64,000 nucleotides of DNA from CAIYUC01 sp963682005 (GCA_963682005.1 OY820914.1:1860001-1924000), one strand, 5' to 3'; shown: positions 42,598 to 52,092, numbered from the stretch's first letter. Numbers and translations: made by a program. The notes: a model not told the origin generated them from the letters alone.

Positions 42598-44199
42598 ATG
42601 AAAGCAACAAACAAAGTAAAAATTGCAATCGCATGGATGATCCTGGCAGGGTTATTTGCACCATATGCCTATGTTTCGGGGCAAACGGCCGGAACGCCTG
42701 ATTCAACATTTAATGGCACAGGAAAAGTAGTTTATGACAGGGATACTTATGATCTCTATAATGATGTAAAGGTCCAGCCCGACGGAAAGATCGTTGCAGC
42801 CGGAACGTCGATGACATCATCATTTACATCAACAATAGAAGTCACCAGGTACCTGGCGGATGGATCTTTCGACCCGTCATTCGGCACAGGCGGACACTTT
42901 AACTTTGCCCCGAATGTCGAGAACGGTGCATATAAATGCCTGATTAAAGAGGATGGAAAAATCCTCGTTTGCGGCTATACCACCGATTATACCACCTGGG
43001 AAATACTGGTCATCCAACTGACGGAAAATGGCGTTCCTGATCCCGCTTTTGGTGAGAACGGTGTGGTGCTGCTTAATACAGGTATTGGAGAGAATATTGC
43101 TTACGCCATCGCCCTCCAGGCGGATGGTAAGATCCTGGTTTCAGGTTATTCGCAGGACATCCAGATGAGGAATGTTCCCGTGGTGATCAGGTTCACTGAC
43201 ACAGGCATCCTTGATACGTCGTTTGGATTCAGTGGTGTGGCCAGCATTCCCGTGACAGAAACGGATAATGATTTTTCAGCAGTTTCCGTTCAGTCCGACG
43301 GGAAGATCATTGCTGCAGGCCACATTTCAAACGGACTCAGCTGGTTCTCACTGCTGATCGCACGGTTCGACGATGGCGGATACCTTGATCTGGCTTATGG
43401 GAACGAAGGCATTGTTAACCTGAATTTGAATAATGTCGATGACGAATTCTACGATATGGTGCTTACCGGGAATGATGAAGCGATCCTGGCAGGTTTTACC
43501 GTGACCCAGCCTGATTATTTCTATCACCTCCTGATGATGAAGTTTGATGTAAATGGCCAGCCGGTCACTGCGTTCGGTACGGATGGCATTGTCACTTACG
43601 GTGAAGTCCCCTACACGTTCGGGGATGCCATGGCGGTTCAGCCGGACGGGAAAATACTGATCGCAGGATGCACCGGTGAACTGATGCCGGCCAATAATGA
43701 CTGGGCCTTGTGGCGGTATAATTCGGACGGAAGTCCTGATATCACGTTCGGGAGCAATGGCATTGTCACCACTGATTTTTTCGGACATGCAGATGAAGCC
43801 CTGGGAATTGCCCTTCATTCAAATAAGATCATAGTTGCAGGGAAAACCCGCAATGCAACCGATTACCTTGACTTTGCCGTTGCCCGGTACCTGAATGATG
43901 TGGATGTTTATGTTCCGGGATCACATGAATCCATTCCTGTTACCATTTCACCAAATCCAGTGAGAAGGGGTGGTCAGATCAACCTGGCATATGAGGTTCA
44001 GCAAGCCAGTCATATTTCAGTTGAACTTATCAATCTTTCAGGCAACTCACTGTTAACGCTCTCTGCAGGAACCCGGGAGCCAGGGATGCGCTCGTTTACA
44101 TTTTTCCTGCCTGACAGGATTCCGGAAGGCGTTTATGTTCTCCAGGTAAAGGCAAACAATGTTATCTGCAAGTCACAAAAACTGATTTTACTAAACTAA
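42598..44199 (+). CDS. Delta-60 repeat protein with T9SS sorting domain
   Basis: A 533-residue secreted protein (signal peptide ending near VSGQ). It has eight or so delta-60 repeats of the form DGKI(V/L)(A)AG...ARY..DG..D..FG..G, for example PDGKIVAAGTS, EDGKILVCGYTTD, ADGKILVSGYSQD and PDGKILIAGCTGE. These probably form a beta-propeller. A type A T9SS C-terminal domain follows ISPNPVRRGGQINLAYEV. It lies 11 bp after the octaheme gene, so it may be co-transcribed; why a surface propeller would go with a respiratory operon is unclear. Confidence 0.88.
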   Translation: MKATNKVKIAIAWMILAGLFAPYAYVSGQTAGTPDSTFNGTGKVVYDRDTYDLYNDVKVQPDGKIVAAGTSMTSSFTSTIEVTRYLADGSFDPSFGTGGHFNFAPNVENGAYKCLIKEDGKILVCGYTTDYTTWEILVIQLTENGVPDPAFGENGVVLLNTGIGENIAYAIALQADGKILVSGYSQDIQMRNVPVVIRFTDTGILDTSFGFSGVASIPVTETDNDFSAVSVQSDGKIIAAGHISNGLSWFSLLIARFDDGGYLDLAYGNEGIVNLNLNNVDDEFYDMVLTGNDEAILAGFTVTQPDYFYHLLMMKFDVNGQPVTAFGTDGIVTYGEVPYTFGDAMAVQPDGKILIAGCTGELMPANNDWALWRYNSDGSPDITFGSNGIVTTDFFGHADEALGIALHSNKIIVAGKTRNATDYLDFAVARYLNDVDVYVPGSHESIPVTISPNPVRRGGQINLAYEVQQASHISVELINLSGNSLLTLSAGTREPGMRSFTFFLPDRIPEGVYVLQVKANNVICKSQKLILLN

Positions 44200-44206
44200 A
44201 ACCAGC

Positions 44207-44250
44207 TATTCACCATTCACTGTTCATTGTTCATTGCTCATTGTTCACTG
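44207..44250 (-). repeat. 7-bp tandem array abutting the stop codon of the surface-antigen gene
   Basis: On the minus strand, CA then GTGAACA, ATGAGCA, ATGAACA, ATGAACA, GTGAATG and GTGAATA follow directly after the TAA at 44253-44251. All six units contain TGA, and the 7-bp period cycles it through all frames. It fills the gap between two convergent stop codons. Confidence 0.88.
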
Positions 44251-45402
44251 TTAAAAAGCCTGCCCGATCCCGATATAAAATCCGTAATCCTGCCGGCCCT
44301 TTGATGCTTCAAGTTTCAACCGGATGTTTCGGTATGGAATGATATTGATATAAAGCCGGACACCAGTGAAATGAAGCCATGCTGATTGTCCGAAAAGTGA
44401 ATACGAAGGGAAGATCTTGCCGGTGCCCATAAACCCACCGAAAGCAATGTATTTCCAAAGATCATATCTCAGTTCTGCCTGGACCGTTGTCTCGGAGTAG
44501 TTGACGTACTTGTTCCCCGTATAACCGGTTGCATTGTCGCCCCGGCAGTAGTTGGCATAATTGCTGTATGGAAATTCGCCCCAGCCGGCCTGTGCAAAAA
44601 AATGCCAGGCCAGTGTCAGTCTTTTGCTGTTTTTCAGAAGGCTGTGATAGCCGTTCACCCATCCCGCCAGGATGCTGTAGTCCTTCGAGCTCAGAAGAAA
44701 CCTGTTTGACAGCTGGAAATTGATACTGGCATAATATCCTTTTGTTGTCCAGAAAATATTATCCCGGTTATCCCACACAAATGTGGGGATCAGGACCGTC
44801 TGCGATAGCTTTCCGGTGGTTATTCCGGCTTTCTCAATGATTTCAGTGTTCGCTGAGTCAGATCCCTGGAGGTTCGACAGGGAGTAATGACATTCCAATC
44901 CCCCGTAAAGCCCTTTGTAGATCTTCCTGAAGCAGGTGATCATGACATTCAGTTCTTTTTGCCGGCTCCAGACATAGTTCGAATCATTATTGCTGATGAT
45001 GGATGTATCACGGCCAATGCCAAAATATTTCAATTGCAGATCGCCGATCTGAAACGTGATAAACGCCCTCCACTTGTTCTCATTCCAGTAAAGGCTTTGC
45101 TTGAGACCTGTTTCCCAGCTTCCGTAGAAATCGAAATAGACCATCACCGCAGAGGAAGAAGGCGGCGATAAGGAATCTGATTTGTTTAGATTGTAAACGA
45201 TCATTGGCAGTACGGCGAAACCAAGCTTCTGGGAAACGCCATATACAGGGCCGGGGATGATGGTGAAGTTTACGTTTTTATTGACTTTCTTAAGGGTGTT
45301 TTCAATAAATGAAATGCTATCCTTTGGTATCAGGGATTTTTGTGTAAAAGCGGAAAGATGAACCCCTGCAAAGAACGCCAGGCAAAGGAAAAATGTCCGC
45401 AT
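44251..45402 (-). CDS. BamA/Omp85-superfamily surface-antigen-like barrel
   Basis: A 383-residue protein with a signal peptide (FAGVHLSAFTQ), no visible POTRA domains, and the C-terminal barrel of Bac_surface_Ag: TFVWDNRDNIFWTTKGYYASINFQLSNRFL, FAQAGWGEFPYSNYA and terminal ASKGRQDYGFYIGIGQAF. The short POTRA-less form is frequent in Bacteroidota, and its role is unknown (possibly lipid or protein transport across the outer membrane). It has a good promoter match upstream. Confidence 0.82.
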   Translation of the reverse strand: MRTFFLCLAFFAGVHLSAFTQKSLIPKDSISFIENTLKKVNKNVNFTIIPGPVYGVSQKLGFAVLPMIVYNLNKSDSLSPPSSSAVMVYFDFYGSWETGLKQSLYWNENKWRAFITFQIGDLQLKYFGIGRDTSIISNNDSNYVWSRQKELNVMITCFRKIYKGLYGGLECHYSLSNLQGSDSANTEIIEKAGITTGKLSQTVLIPTFVWDNRDNIFWTTKGYYASINFQLSNRFLLSSKDYSILAGWVNGYHSLLKNSKRLTLAWHFFAQAGWGEFPYSNYANYCRGDNATGYTGNKYVNYSETTVQAELRYDLWKYIAFGGFMGTGKIFPSYSLFGQSAWLHFTGVRLYINIIPYRNIRLKLEASKGRQDYGFYIGIGQAF

Positions 45403-45420
45403 ACCGGGATTGTTTGATCA

Positions 45421-45453
45421 CAAAGTTAAAGTATTAATTCTGGTGTCGGCAAA
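45421..45453 (-). promoter_or_regulatory. Putative Bacteroidota promoter of the surface-antigen gene
   Basis: On the minus strand TTTG (45453-45450), a 21-bp spacer and TAACTTTG (45428-45421) match the -33/-7 pattern, 19 bp before the ATG. Confidence 0.55.
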
Positions 45454-45538
45454 TCATTTTAACGGGTGATCAGAATTCCCCACCATTGAATTTTCAGAAA
45501 AGAATGGTGTTCGGAAAGCCGGAAACAAAGGGCGATTC

Positions 45539-46129
45539 TCATAATTTCACGGCAAAAGTGGCCTGGATGGAGTACATCCAGTCGGATAGATTGGCAAAAT
45601 GATACGCCTTTGCTTCTCCTCCAACCAGCCAGTGCTTGCTGAGCGGATAAATATATGCACCTGAAATTTCGAAATTGGACAGGGAGGTGGTTTTAGTAAT
45701 TATTTTCTCTCCGCCTCCCGACACTTTATTGTTGATCAACGCAAGCCCCATTCCGGTTCCAAGGTAAACATTGTCGATGATCCTCATCCTGACTAGGAGC
45801 AGCAAAGGGACAACACTCCGGCTAACCTCCACCGCTGTGGCATCTGCGCCAACCTCTCCTGAAACTGTGAACAGCTTATAATACCCGGTTTCAAGTCCGA
45901 GGCTCAGCCTGTACTCAGGTTCCCAGAAGAATTTAAGACAAACGCCGGCAAAATCCTGTTTGATGTTTTTATCACCATTGTCCAGGTTGTTGATGTAATG
46001 TGTCCAGCCGGCACCAACGGTAAGTATATAGTGATTCAGCCGCACTTTCACACTGTCTTTTTTCTGTGAAAAGACAACCAGGGTAAAGAAGATCAATACC
46101 AGGGTTAAAACAGTTTTTTTTCCGCTCAT
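45539..46129 (-). CDS. Outer-membrane beta-barrel protein of unknown function
   Basis: 196 residues from ATG 46129 (MSGKKTVLTLVLIFFTLVVFSQ signal), chosen because it gives a clean signal peptide and lies 4 bp after the preceding stop. Strands such as LNHYILTVGAGWTHYI, CLKFFWEPEYRLSLGLETGYY and VYLGTGMGLALI, and a terminal SIQATFAVKL, fit a small eight-strand barrel. It is the third gene of an operon 48100 to 45539 with a GDPD lipoprotein and another barrel. Confidence 0.72.
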   Translation of the reverse strand: MSGKKTVLTLVLIFFTLVVFSQKKDSVKVRLNHYILTVGAGWTHYINNLDNGDKNIKQDFAGVCLKFFWEPEYRLSLGLETGYYKLFTVSGEVGADATAVEVSRSVVPLLLLVRMRIIDNVYLGTGMGLALINNKVSGGGEKIITKTTSLSNFEISGAYIYPLSKHWLVGGEAKAYHFANLSDWMYSIQATFAVKL

Positions 46130-46133
46130 AGGA

Positions 46134-47378
46134 TTATTCCTGAATATAATGATAATATGCAACAACATAAGGATAGTTGGTCAGGATTCCGTCAAAATGC
46201 CCGTTCTCCGCGAAATCCTTAATCCAGCTTGGAGTATCAAGCGTCCAGCAAACGGCTAACCGGCCTTCGTTGTGCACCTGCTGTACCAGGTCGTTTTGTG
46301 TCCCTAGGGTCCACCTGGGCGCCCATACGCGTGCATTGACCGCCTTTACATCATCTACTGTCAGTTCACACAATGTGGGAACATTCTGGTAATCGGGATA
46401 AGACAGTACGGCATTCATTACATCTGCTGACGGGATTCCCATAACGATCAGGACATCCCGGCCTTTATCCTTAGCACGCTGTAATGCACGAAGCTGGATC
46501 GGTATGACGATGGGTACAGCTTCAGCGCTCTTCATGTCAAGATATACAAATCGCAGTTCTGTACTGTCAACAACATACGTAAGCATTTCCTCTACGGTTG
46601 GGATCTTTTCACCATGGATCAGTCTAACGAAGGATGACAACTGTGCCCAGGTATATGCACTGACCTCACCGGCAAGCGGTCCTTTTTGGGTAAGACGGGT
46701 GTTGATATCGGCATCGTGATAAATGAAAGGGACACCATCACTGCTCAGCCTTGGATCAACCTCGACGCCTGTAGTCCCCAGCTTTTCGGTGTACCTGGCC
46801 ATGGCAAGGCTGTTTTCGGAAACCGGCAACCGGTCTGAATTACGCCCTCCTGCACGATGGCCCAGGATATAGAAATTGCCGTTCTTTACTTTATCAGAAA
46901 ACGGGCGAAGGTATTCCAGGGTCAGTTTCTGATCGGGCAATCCGCTGTTCTCACCATAAGCACCACGGAAAATATTTTGCTGACCTCCATTGCCCGTAAC
47001 AATGGTGGTTCCTCCTTCCGTTTTGGAAATATACATGTTGCATAACCCGGTAGCATCACTGTATCCATCCCTCCAGTATCCCTGTATGAAAATAACAGAA
47101 TCGAGATGACCGGCCTCCAGGATGAAATGCAGCCCGTTGGCACAGAAAAATGCCAGGCTTGTCCGGTTCCATTTCACAACCACGTACTCACCGAATTTCT
47201 CCGATCCGGAAGTCACTTTGTAGATCCCCTCCATCAGGAGTTTCGAAGACTGCGGCAAGGGATTCGTTTCGCTCACGATGGATATAGACCCTTCACCGGG
47301 GATTGGCACCGTAGAATCCTTGGTACAACTGAATAAGAACAGCAACAGCCCTGTAAAATATAACAATCTAATCTTCAT
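46134..47378 (-). CDS. Glycerophosphodiester phosphodiesterase lipoprotein
   Basis: A 414-residue protein. An SPII signal with lipobox (LLFLFSC) is followed by about 140 residues without a recognised domain, then GDPD: ILGHRAGGR (HR), GVEVDPRLSSDGVPFIYHDADINTRL (E/D and H catalytic and metal residues), EEML and WTLDTPSWIKDFAENGHFDGILTNYP. It would hydrolyse glycerophosphodiesters to glycerol-3-phosphate and an alcohol at the periplasmic or outer-membrane face. It overlaps the upstream barrel gene by 4 bp. Confidence 0.87.
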   Translation of the reverse strand: MKIRLLYFTGLLLFLFSCTKDSTVPIPGEGSISIVSETNPLPQSSKLLMEGIYKVTSGSEKFGEYVVVKWNRTSLAFFCANGLHFILEAGHLDSVIFIQGYWRDGYSDATGLCNMYISKTEGGTTIVTGNGGQQNIFRGAYGENSGLPDQKLTLEYLRPFSDKVKNGNFYILGHRAGGRNSDRLPVSENSLAMARYTEKLGTTGVEVDPRLSSDGVPFIYHDADINTRLTQKGPLAGEVSAYTWAQLSSFVRLIHGEKIPTVEEMLTYVVDSTELRFVYLDMKSAEAVPIVIPIQLRALQRAKDKGRDVLIVMGIPSADVMNAVLSYPDYQNVPTLCELTVDDVKAVNARVWAPRWTLGTQNDLVQQVHNEGRLAVCWTLDTPSWIKDFAENGHFDGILTNYPYVVAYYHYIQE

Positions 47379-48100
47379 AATATCCAGCTTAAATAAAGTT
47401 CGGGAATATGATAATACCGGTTAAACGTCGAAAACAGCATCCAGGTTGGCCAATACAATTTTTCATAATTGTCCTTGATCCCAATCACAAAGACTTTGTT
47501 CTTATGGATCCGCTGCTCAATGTAGATGGCGAGTGTTCCGCCGTTCACGAAATTCCTTGAATTGACCAGTTCATTTTCTCCAGTTTTTGTTACGGCCCTT
47601 GTAACGATGACCATTTCCCCTTTCAGCGTAAATGCCATTTTTTTTAGCTTGTATCCAACAGAAAGGTTTGGGTAGTGCGTCCATGAACTGATGCTGTTGT
47701 CAAATGCCCCCTGCTTTAACTGCCCGTAGCCAAAGGCGACGTCCCATCCTACTTTGACGCCAAAATTCTTATAGAGATAACTGTATCTCGGACCAATTGA
47801 AAGCTGGTTGGAAACAATAAGGGTAGTCAGATCTCCTTCAATTGAAAGGTTCCATGGAAAACCGAATGCTGCATGAAAATTGACCAGGGGTGCCTGGATG
47901 GCGTTTTCAAGCAGGTCCTTTGGTGGCCTGACCATCGAAAGGCCCGCGGAAATCTTGAACCCCCACTTTTTCATTGGATGCGGAAATTGCATCGTGTGCA
48001 TGGTGATGTCAAAGGTGTCGCGGGGAACTGGTTCCTGCGCTGAGAGGATTAAGTTCATCGACAGGAAACTAAGGATAAAGAGGGTATATCGTAATCTCAT
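47375..48100 (-). CDS. Outer-membrane beta-barrel protein of unknown function
   Basis: A 241-residue protein with a signal peptide (SFLSMNLILSAQ). Amphipathic strands such as WNLSIEGDLTTLIVSNQLSIGPRYSYLY, VGWDVAFGYGQLKQG and KMAFTLKGEMVIV are barrel-like, and the C-terminus ends in ELYLSWIL. It is the first gene of the three-gene operon with the GDPD lipoprotein. Its family was not recognised. Confidence 0.7.
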   Translation of the reverse strand: MRLRYTLFILSFLSMNLILSAQEPVPRDTFDITMHTMQFPHPMKKWGFKISAGLSMVRPPKDLLENAIQAPLVNFHAAFGFPWNLSIEGDLTTLIVSNQLSIGPRYSYLYKNFGVKVGWDVAFGYGQLKQGAFDNSISSWTHYPNLSVGYKLKKMAFTLKGEMVIVTRAVTKTGENELVNSRNFVNGGTLAIYIEQRIHKNKVFVIGIKDNYEKLYWPTWMLFSTFNRYYHIPELYLSWIL

Positions 48101-48454
48101 CTTCAGGATTTAAGGTAATAGTTAATCTCTTGATCTAAAGCAGGTGACAATAATAAGGAATTATCTTGATTTCTTAATAAAAAACTTGGATCTTCCGGGA
48201 TTACACAGCACCTTAATGGAGCGCTGCCGAAGTCAGTTTTTCCAATCAAAAATGACCGGTAAGACCGCAAGGGCGCTGAAAATATTTAATTACCTCATCC
48301 CCTGCACCCCTTCTGGATCCCCGCGTCCGCGGGGACCTTGAGGGGACGGGGGTTGAGGTGTTTTGGTTAGTTCCTCGCCGCTTGCCGCGGGGTAGTTTAT
48401 TCTTCAACACTTCGCGTCTTAGCGGTATATATTCTGTTCAAATTTTCCCGGCTA
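48101..48454. other. 354-bp gap containing repeat copy 6
   Basis: It separates the start of the barrel gene (48100) from the end of the small periplasmic protein gene (48455). The only recognised structure is the dispersed palindrome 48291-48367 and a short GC-rich hairpin just after it (CCGC...GCGG, about 48377-48392). Confidence 0.55.
48291..48367. repeat. Dispersed palindromic intergenic repeat, copy 6
   Basis: The outer parts match copy 2 (9701) almost base for base (ACCTCATCCCCTGCACCCC on the left; GACGGGGGTTGAGGTG then TTTTGGTTA on the right). The inner hairpin is replaced by a longer palindrome around CCCCGCG and CGCGGGG. Conserved frame plus variable core is a sign of a mobilised or rearranging element. 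Confidence 0.78.
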
Positions 48455-48922
48455 TTACGGCTGTGCCTTTACAAAAGGAACCTGCTGGAGGATCTGCATC
48501 CGGATCGCCGTCAGGATGTAGTTCTCAATCTGGTAAAACTGAGTAGCGACAAGCCCGTCTGAGACGGCTTTTATTCTTCCATAAAATGTGACGATGAGGT
48601 TATCGGTCTTTTTCTGGAGCTCAATGACCTTCTTTGTCCAGGTATCAGCCTGTATAGCGGTCATGGTCTGGTATTGGGCAGCATATTCCTTCAGCAGTTC
48701 AATCCGTTCTTTGCCCAGTGCCTTGCGTTGGGTTTCATACTCATCATAAAGCTTCCAGAAAGCATCTTTCTGTGCAGGTGACGGCTTGACAAAATCTGCG
48801 ACTACCGCTTTCTTGTCCATGCCAAAGGCGGCCTGCATCAGGTCAACCTCTTCTTTGTTCGACTGTGTGTAGGCAAAGGATGCCAGGAACAATGCTGCGA
48901 TGATCAAAAAATACTTTTTCAT
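48455..48922 (-). CDS. Small helical periplasmic protein of unknown function
   Basis: A 155-residue protein with a signal peptide (AALFLASFAYTQ). The mature part is almost all helix and rich in charged residues (KPSPAQKDAFWKLYDEYETQRKALGKERIELLKEYAAQYQTM, then VIELQKKTDNLIVTFYGRIKAVSDGLVATQFYQIENYILTAIRMQIL). The layout recalls periplasmic Spy/LTXXQ-like helical proteins, but no motif confirms this. It is 59 bp from the sulfatase gene on the same strand. Confidence 0.7.
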   Translation of the reverse strand: MKKYFLIIAALFLASFAYTQSNKEEVDLMQAAFGMDKKAVVADFVKPSPAQKDAFWKLYDEYETQRKALGKERIELLKEYAAQYQTMTAIQADTWTKKVIELQKKTDNLIVTFYGRIKAVSDGLVATQFYQIENYILTAIRMQILQQVPFVKAQP

Positions 48923-48981
48923 AATGTATGGTTTTAAATTTTGGTAAATATAATACGAATTTTAAAAATGCAAAGTGAATT

Positions 48982-51411
48982 CTAATCCCTGCTGAAAGCG
49001 CTTTGAGCCTCCTTCTCGAGATCTGAGTACTGCGCCTTTTCGACAGTAACCCCTACAAAACGGATCGTGCCCCCCTTGAATTTTCCGGGCGACTTGTATT
49101 GTTTACTTACGGCATCACCGCTATCATAACCAACACACAGTCCGTCACCCGACAGGGTAAATTTGCCGGCCTGGGTCCTCATCGGGCCCTGGGCCACTGC
49201 ATTGTCGTTGACATAAAGCTTCATCGTTCCTATTGATTCATGATGATCTCCTGCTTTTTCCCGGGTGAACTCCATGCCAACCGTGTATTTGCCTGGTTTC
49301 AGCACCTGGGACACATACTCCTGTTCCGGTTGGATTCCGAGGAAATTATAAACATAGTGCAGTTTCTTATCCTTGATGAACAGTGTATGACCACCAAACC
49401 TCGAACCGTGGGCAAAGATGACGCCCGAGCAGTTCGCATCGGTGATCTCGATATCCGCGAGGATTTTATAGGAACGGCCCCTTACATTGACAGCCACACC
49501 TTCCGGTACCGGGGACGTTTCAGGATAGTAAATGTAACGATCCCTCGGTGGTTCGCCGCTTGGCCGTTCCAGGTTGATCAGTTCAAGCGCAGAACGGTCA
49601 TCGAGCGGCAATACATTATTCTTTTTGGCTTCTTCATTCCATGCGGCTATCAATTTTTTCAGCTTGTCCGGATTTTCCTTTGCGAGGTCTTTCGACTCGG
49701 ATCGGTCGATATCAACATGATAGAGTTGCCACTCATCTTTGTCAAAGTTGCCCTTGGCACTGATTGGAGCATGAAGGGCGGCTGCTTTCCATCCGTCTTC
49801 CCAGATTCCGCGTGTGCCAAGCATTTCAAAATACTGACGTTGTTTTTTTGTGGGGTCGTCCGGCCTGGCATCAAAGGTATACCGCATAGAAATGCCGGAA
49901 AGAGGTACCTGCTCCACACCTCGGTAAGAGGTCGGCATCTGGATTCCGCAAACATCCAGGATGGTTGGGACAATATCAGTGGAGTGATGATACTGGTTGC
50001 GGACTTCTCCGTGCGCTTTGATGCCTTTTGGCCATGAAATGACAAGCGGATCACATGTACCGCCGGCGAATTGAGAATAACGCTTGAACATCTGAAAAGG
50101 AGTTGAAAAGGCTGCAGCCCAACCGGTCGGGTAATGTTCATACGTATTCGGACTGCCCAGTTCATTCAGGTATTTCATGTTTTCAGACAATGCATCAGGG
50201 AAACCGTTGAAAAATTTATTCTCATTTACTGATCCGTTGGGCGTGCCTTCTCCTGAGGCGCCATTGTCTGCAGCATAGAAAATGATCGTGTTTTCAAATT
50301 GGTTTGTTCGCTTCAGATAGTCGATAATACGCCCGACCTGGGCGTCAGTATATTCCGAAAACCCGGCGAAAACTTCAGCCAGCCTGGAGAATAGTTTCTT
50401 TTCCTCAGGATTGAGTGTATTCCAGGGACGTACCATGTCAGCAGGGTTTGATATTGCTTCAGGCAAAGGGTTGAACGGCGTAAGCTGCGTCCCCTTCGGA
50501 ATGATTCCCTTTGCGATCATCCGCGGTAAAACCCATTCGCGGTAAGCTTCATAACCATCATCGAACTTGCCCTTGTACTTGTCAATATAGTCCTGGGGAC
50601 ACTGGTGCGGAGCATGGTTGGCCCCCGGGCAGAACCACATGAACCAGGGTTTTGAAGGATTGCTTGCCTTTTCGTCACTGATCATGCTTATTGCCTGGTC
50701 TGCCAGGTCTTTGGAGAGGTGATAACCTTCCTCCGGAAGATAGGGCTGATCGATAAAATGGTTATCGCTTACAAGATCCGGATACCACTGGTTTGTTTCA
50801 CCACCGATGAACCCGTAAAAACGGTCGAATCCCATCTGGCAAGGCCAACTCTTGCGGCTCGCCCCCGAAGCAACGTCCGTGTAAGGAACATTATGGTTCT
50901 TCCCGATCCAGAAAGTGCTCCAGCCGTTGTCCTGCAGAAGCTGACCCACAGTGGCACATGCCTCCGGAATTCGTCCGTTCGAGCCGGGGAACCCCGTTGC
51001 TCCTTCAGTAATAGAAGCCATCGCGTTAAGATGATGGTTCCGGCCGGTCAGGATCGTCGAACGGGTAGGAGAGCAAAGTGCACAGGTATGCCATTGAGAA
51101 TACATCAGTCCGTTATCCGCCAGGCTCTGCAATGTTGGCATATTGATCCTCCCGCCCATTGGCGACCAGGATGCCAGACCCGTATCATCAAAAAGTATGA
51201 AAAGGATATTCGGTGCATCCTTTGGAGCCTGCTTTGGTGTGTATGGACCCCAGTCGGGAACCGATTCCCGGACATCAAGTTTGACGACGCCCTTGAATTC
51301 TTTCGCTGTGGCGGACTGACCGCCTTCCTTCTGCTGCCTGGGTTTGCAACTAAAAATCACTATTGTCATTGCAATGAGCAATAACAGGATAATCCTGGAT
51401 TTCTGTTTCAT
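48982..51411 (-). CDS. Arylsulfatase lipoprotein
   Basis: An 809-residue protein. An SPII signal (IVIFSC22) precedes a sulfatase: DAPNILFILFDDTGLASW carries the metal Asp pair D75-D76, and C113-S-P-T-R, matching C-x-P-S/T-x-R, marks the formylglycine site. GRNHH follows, and YRIIDYLK-type helices plus FYAADNGASGEGTPNGS complete the metal site. The last 170 residues are a jelly-roll-like extension. The length and CSPTR site fit type S1 arylsulfatases such as those in choline- or arylsulfatase subfamilies. It needs an anaerobic or FGE-type maturase, not present in this window. Confidence 0.92.
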   Translation of the reverse strand: MKQKSRIILLLLIAMTIVIFSCKPRQQKEGGQSATAKEFKGVVKLDVRESVPDWGPYTPKQAPKDAPNILFILFDDTGLASWSPMGGRINMPTLQSLADNGLMYSQWHTCALCSPTRSTILTGRNHHLNAMASITEGATGFPGSNGRIPEACATVGQLLQDNGWSTFWIGKNHNVPYTDVASGASRKSWPCQMGFDRFYGFIGGETNQWYPDLVSDNHFIDQPYLPEEGYHLSKDLADQAISMISDEKASNPSKPWFMWFCPGANHAPHQCPQDYIDKYKGKFDDGYEAYREWVLPRMIAKGIIPKGTQLTPFNPLPEAISNPADMVRPWNTLNPEEKKLFSRLAEVFAGFSEYTDAQVGRIIDYLKRTNQFENTIIFYAADNGASGEGTPNGSVNENKFFNGFPDALSENMKYLNELGSPNTYEHYPTGWAAAFSTPFQMFKRYSQFAGGTCDPLVISWPKGIKAHGEVRNQYHHSTDIVPTILDVCGIQMPTSYRGVEQVPLSGISMRYTFDARPDDPTKKQRQYFEMLGTRGIWEDGWKAAALHAPISAKGNFDKDEWQLYHVDIDRSESKDLAKENPDKLKKLIAAWNEEAKKNNVLPLDDRSALELINLERPSGEPPRDRYIYYPETSPVPEGVAVNVRGRSYKILADIEITDANCSGVIFAHGSRFGGHTLFIKDKKLHYVYNFLGIQPEQEYVSQVLKPGKYTVGMEFTREKAGDHHESIGTMKLYVNDNAVAQGPMRTQAGKFTLSGDGLCVGYDSGDAVSKQYKSPGKFKGGTIRFVGVTVEKAQYSDLEKEAQSAFSRD

Positions 51412-51432
51412 GTTTTATTTTTTTTAAGGTTA

Positions 51433-52008
51433 TTATTTAATCAGTCCTTTATTATACAGCTCAGCTTTTATGGCCAGAATAATATCATCAAGGGTTTTAT
51501 CAAGCTGTGTAGGATTAAGCGTGCTGGTGGTGCCTGACCACATAAGCTTATTTTGATCAAGGGAATAAAAGTTTGTTTCGACATAGAATGTTTTATCTTC
51601 TGAATAATACCCGGGCGTTGCATAGCGGTACCCGTACCACCCGCCATAAGACGTTCCCGGTGTATAAGAAACACTTTTATCGACATCTGTAAGGCGCATC
51701 AGGATAATCCCGTCAAACCCGTCCTTTTTCAGCTTTTCTTCAACCAGCTTCTGATCCGTGTCAGAAGGCTGCAGGTAACTGTATGATGCCACAGCCACTG
51801 CATTTTTAATCTGCGCCACGATTTTATCTTCGGCAAGCCTCCTGGATGCTTCATCTTTTAACGAGGCTACGACCAGCACTTTTTTACAGGGTACCGCACT
51901 GCCAGGTTTCCATGATGGATCTGTCCAGCTTTTAGTTATCTGGGTTGATGGACCGCATGAAACCATCAAACCTGTCAGGATTAGTGAGAATAAGAATTTT
52001 ATTTTCAT
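51433..52008 (-). CDS. DUF4136-like lipoprotein
   Basis: 191 residues from ATG 52008; the frame extends upstream, but MKIKFLFSLILTGLMVSC gives a perfect SPII signal. The mature part has QITKSWTDPSW, KKVLVVASLKDEASRRLAEDKIVAQI, DGIILMRLTDV, VETNFYSLDQNKLMWSGTTSTLNP and a closing DDIILAIKAEL helix, resembling DUF4136-type envelope lipoproteins. It precedes the sulfatase by 21 bp and is probably in the same transcript. Function unknown. Confidence 0.75.
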   Translation of the reverse strand: MKIKFLFSLILTGLMVSCGPSTQITKSWTDPSWKPGSAVPCKKVLVVASLKDEASRRLAEDKIVAQIKNAVAVASYSYLQPSDTDQKLVEEKLKKDGFDGIILMRLTDVDKSVSYTPGTSYGGWYGYRYATPGYYSEDKTFYVETNFYSLDQNKLMWSGTTSTLNPTQLDKTLDDIILAIKAELYNKGLIK

Positions 52009-52092
52009 AAGGTTCTGTTTTTGATTGTGATTAAATGATTCAATTTTCGCTCGGATTATTCCGATAATTGTATACAATTGCTTATTCCTGTT

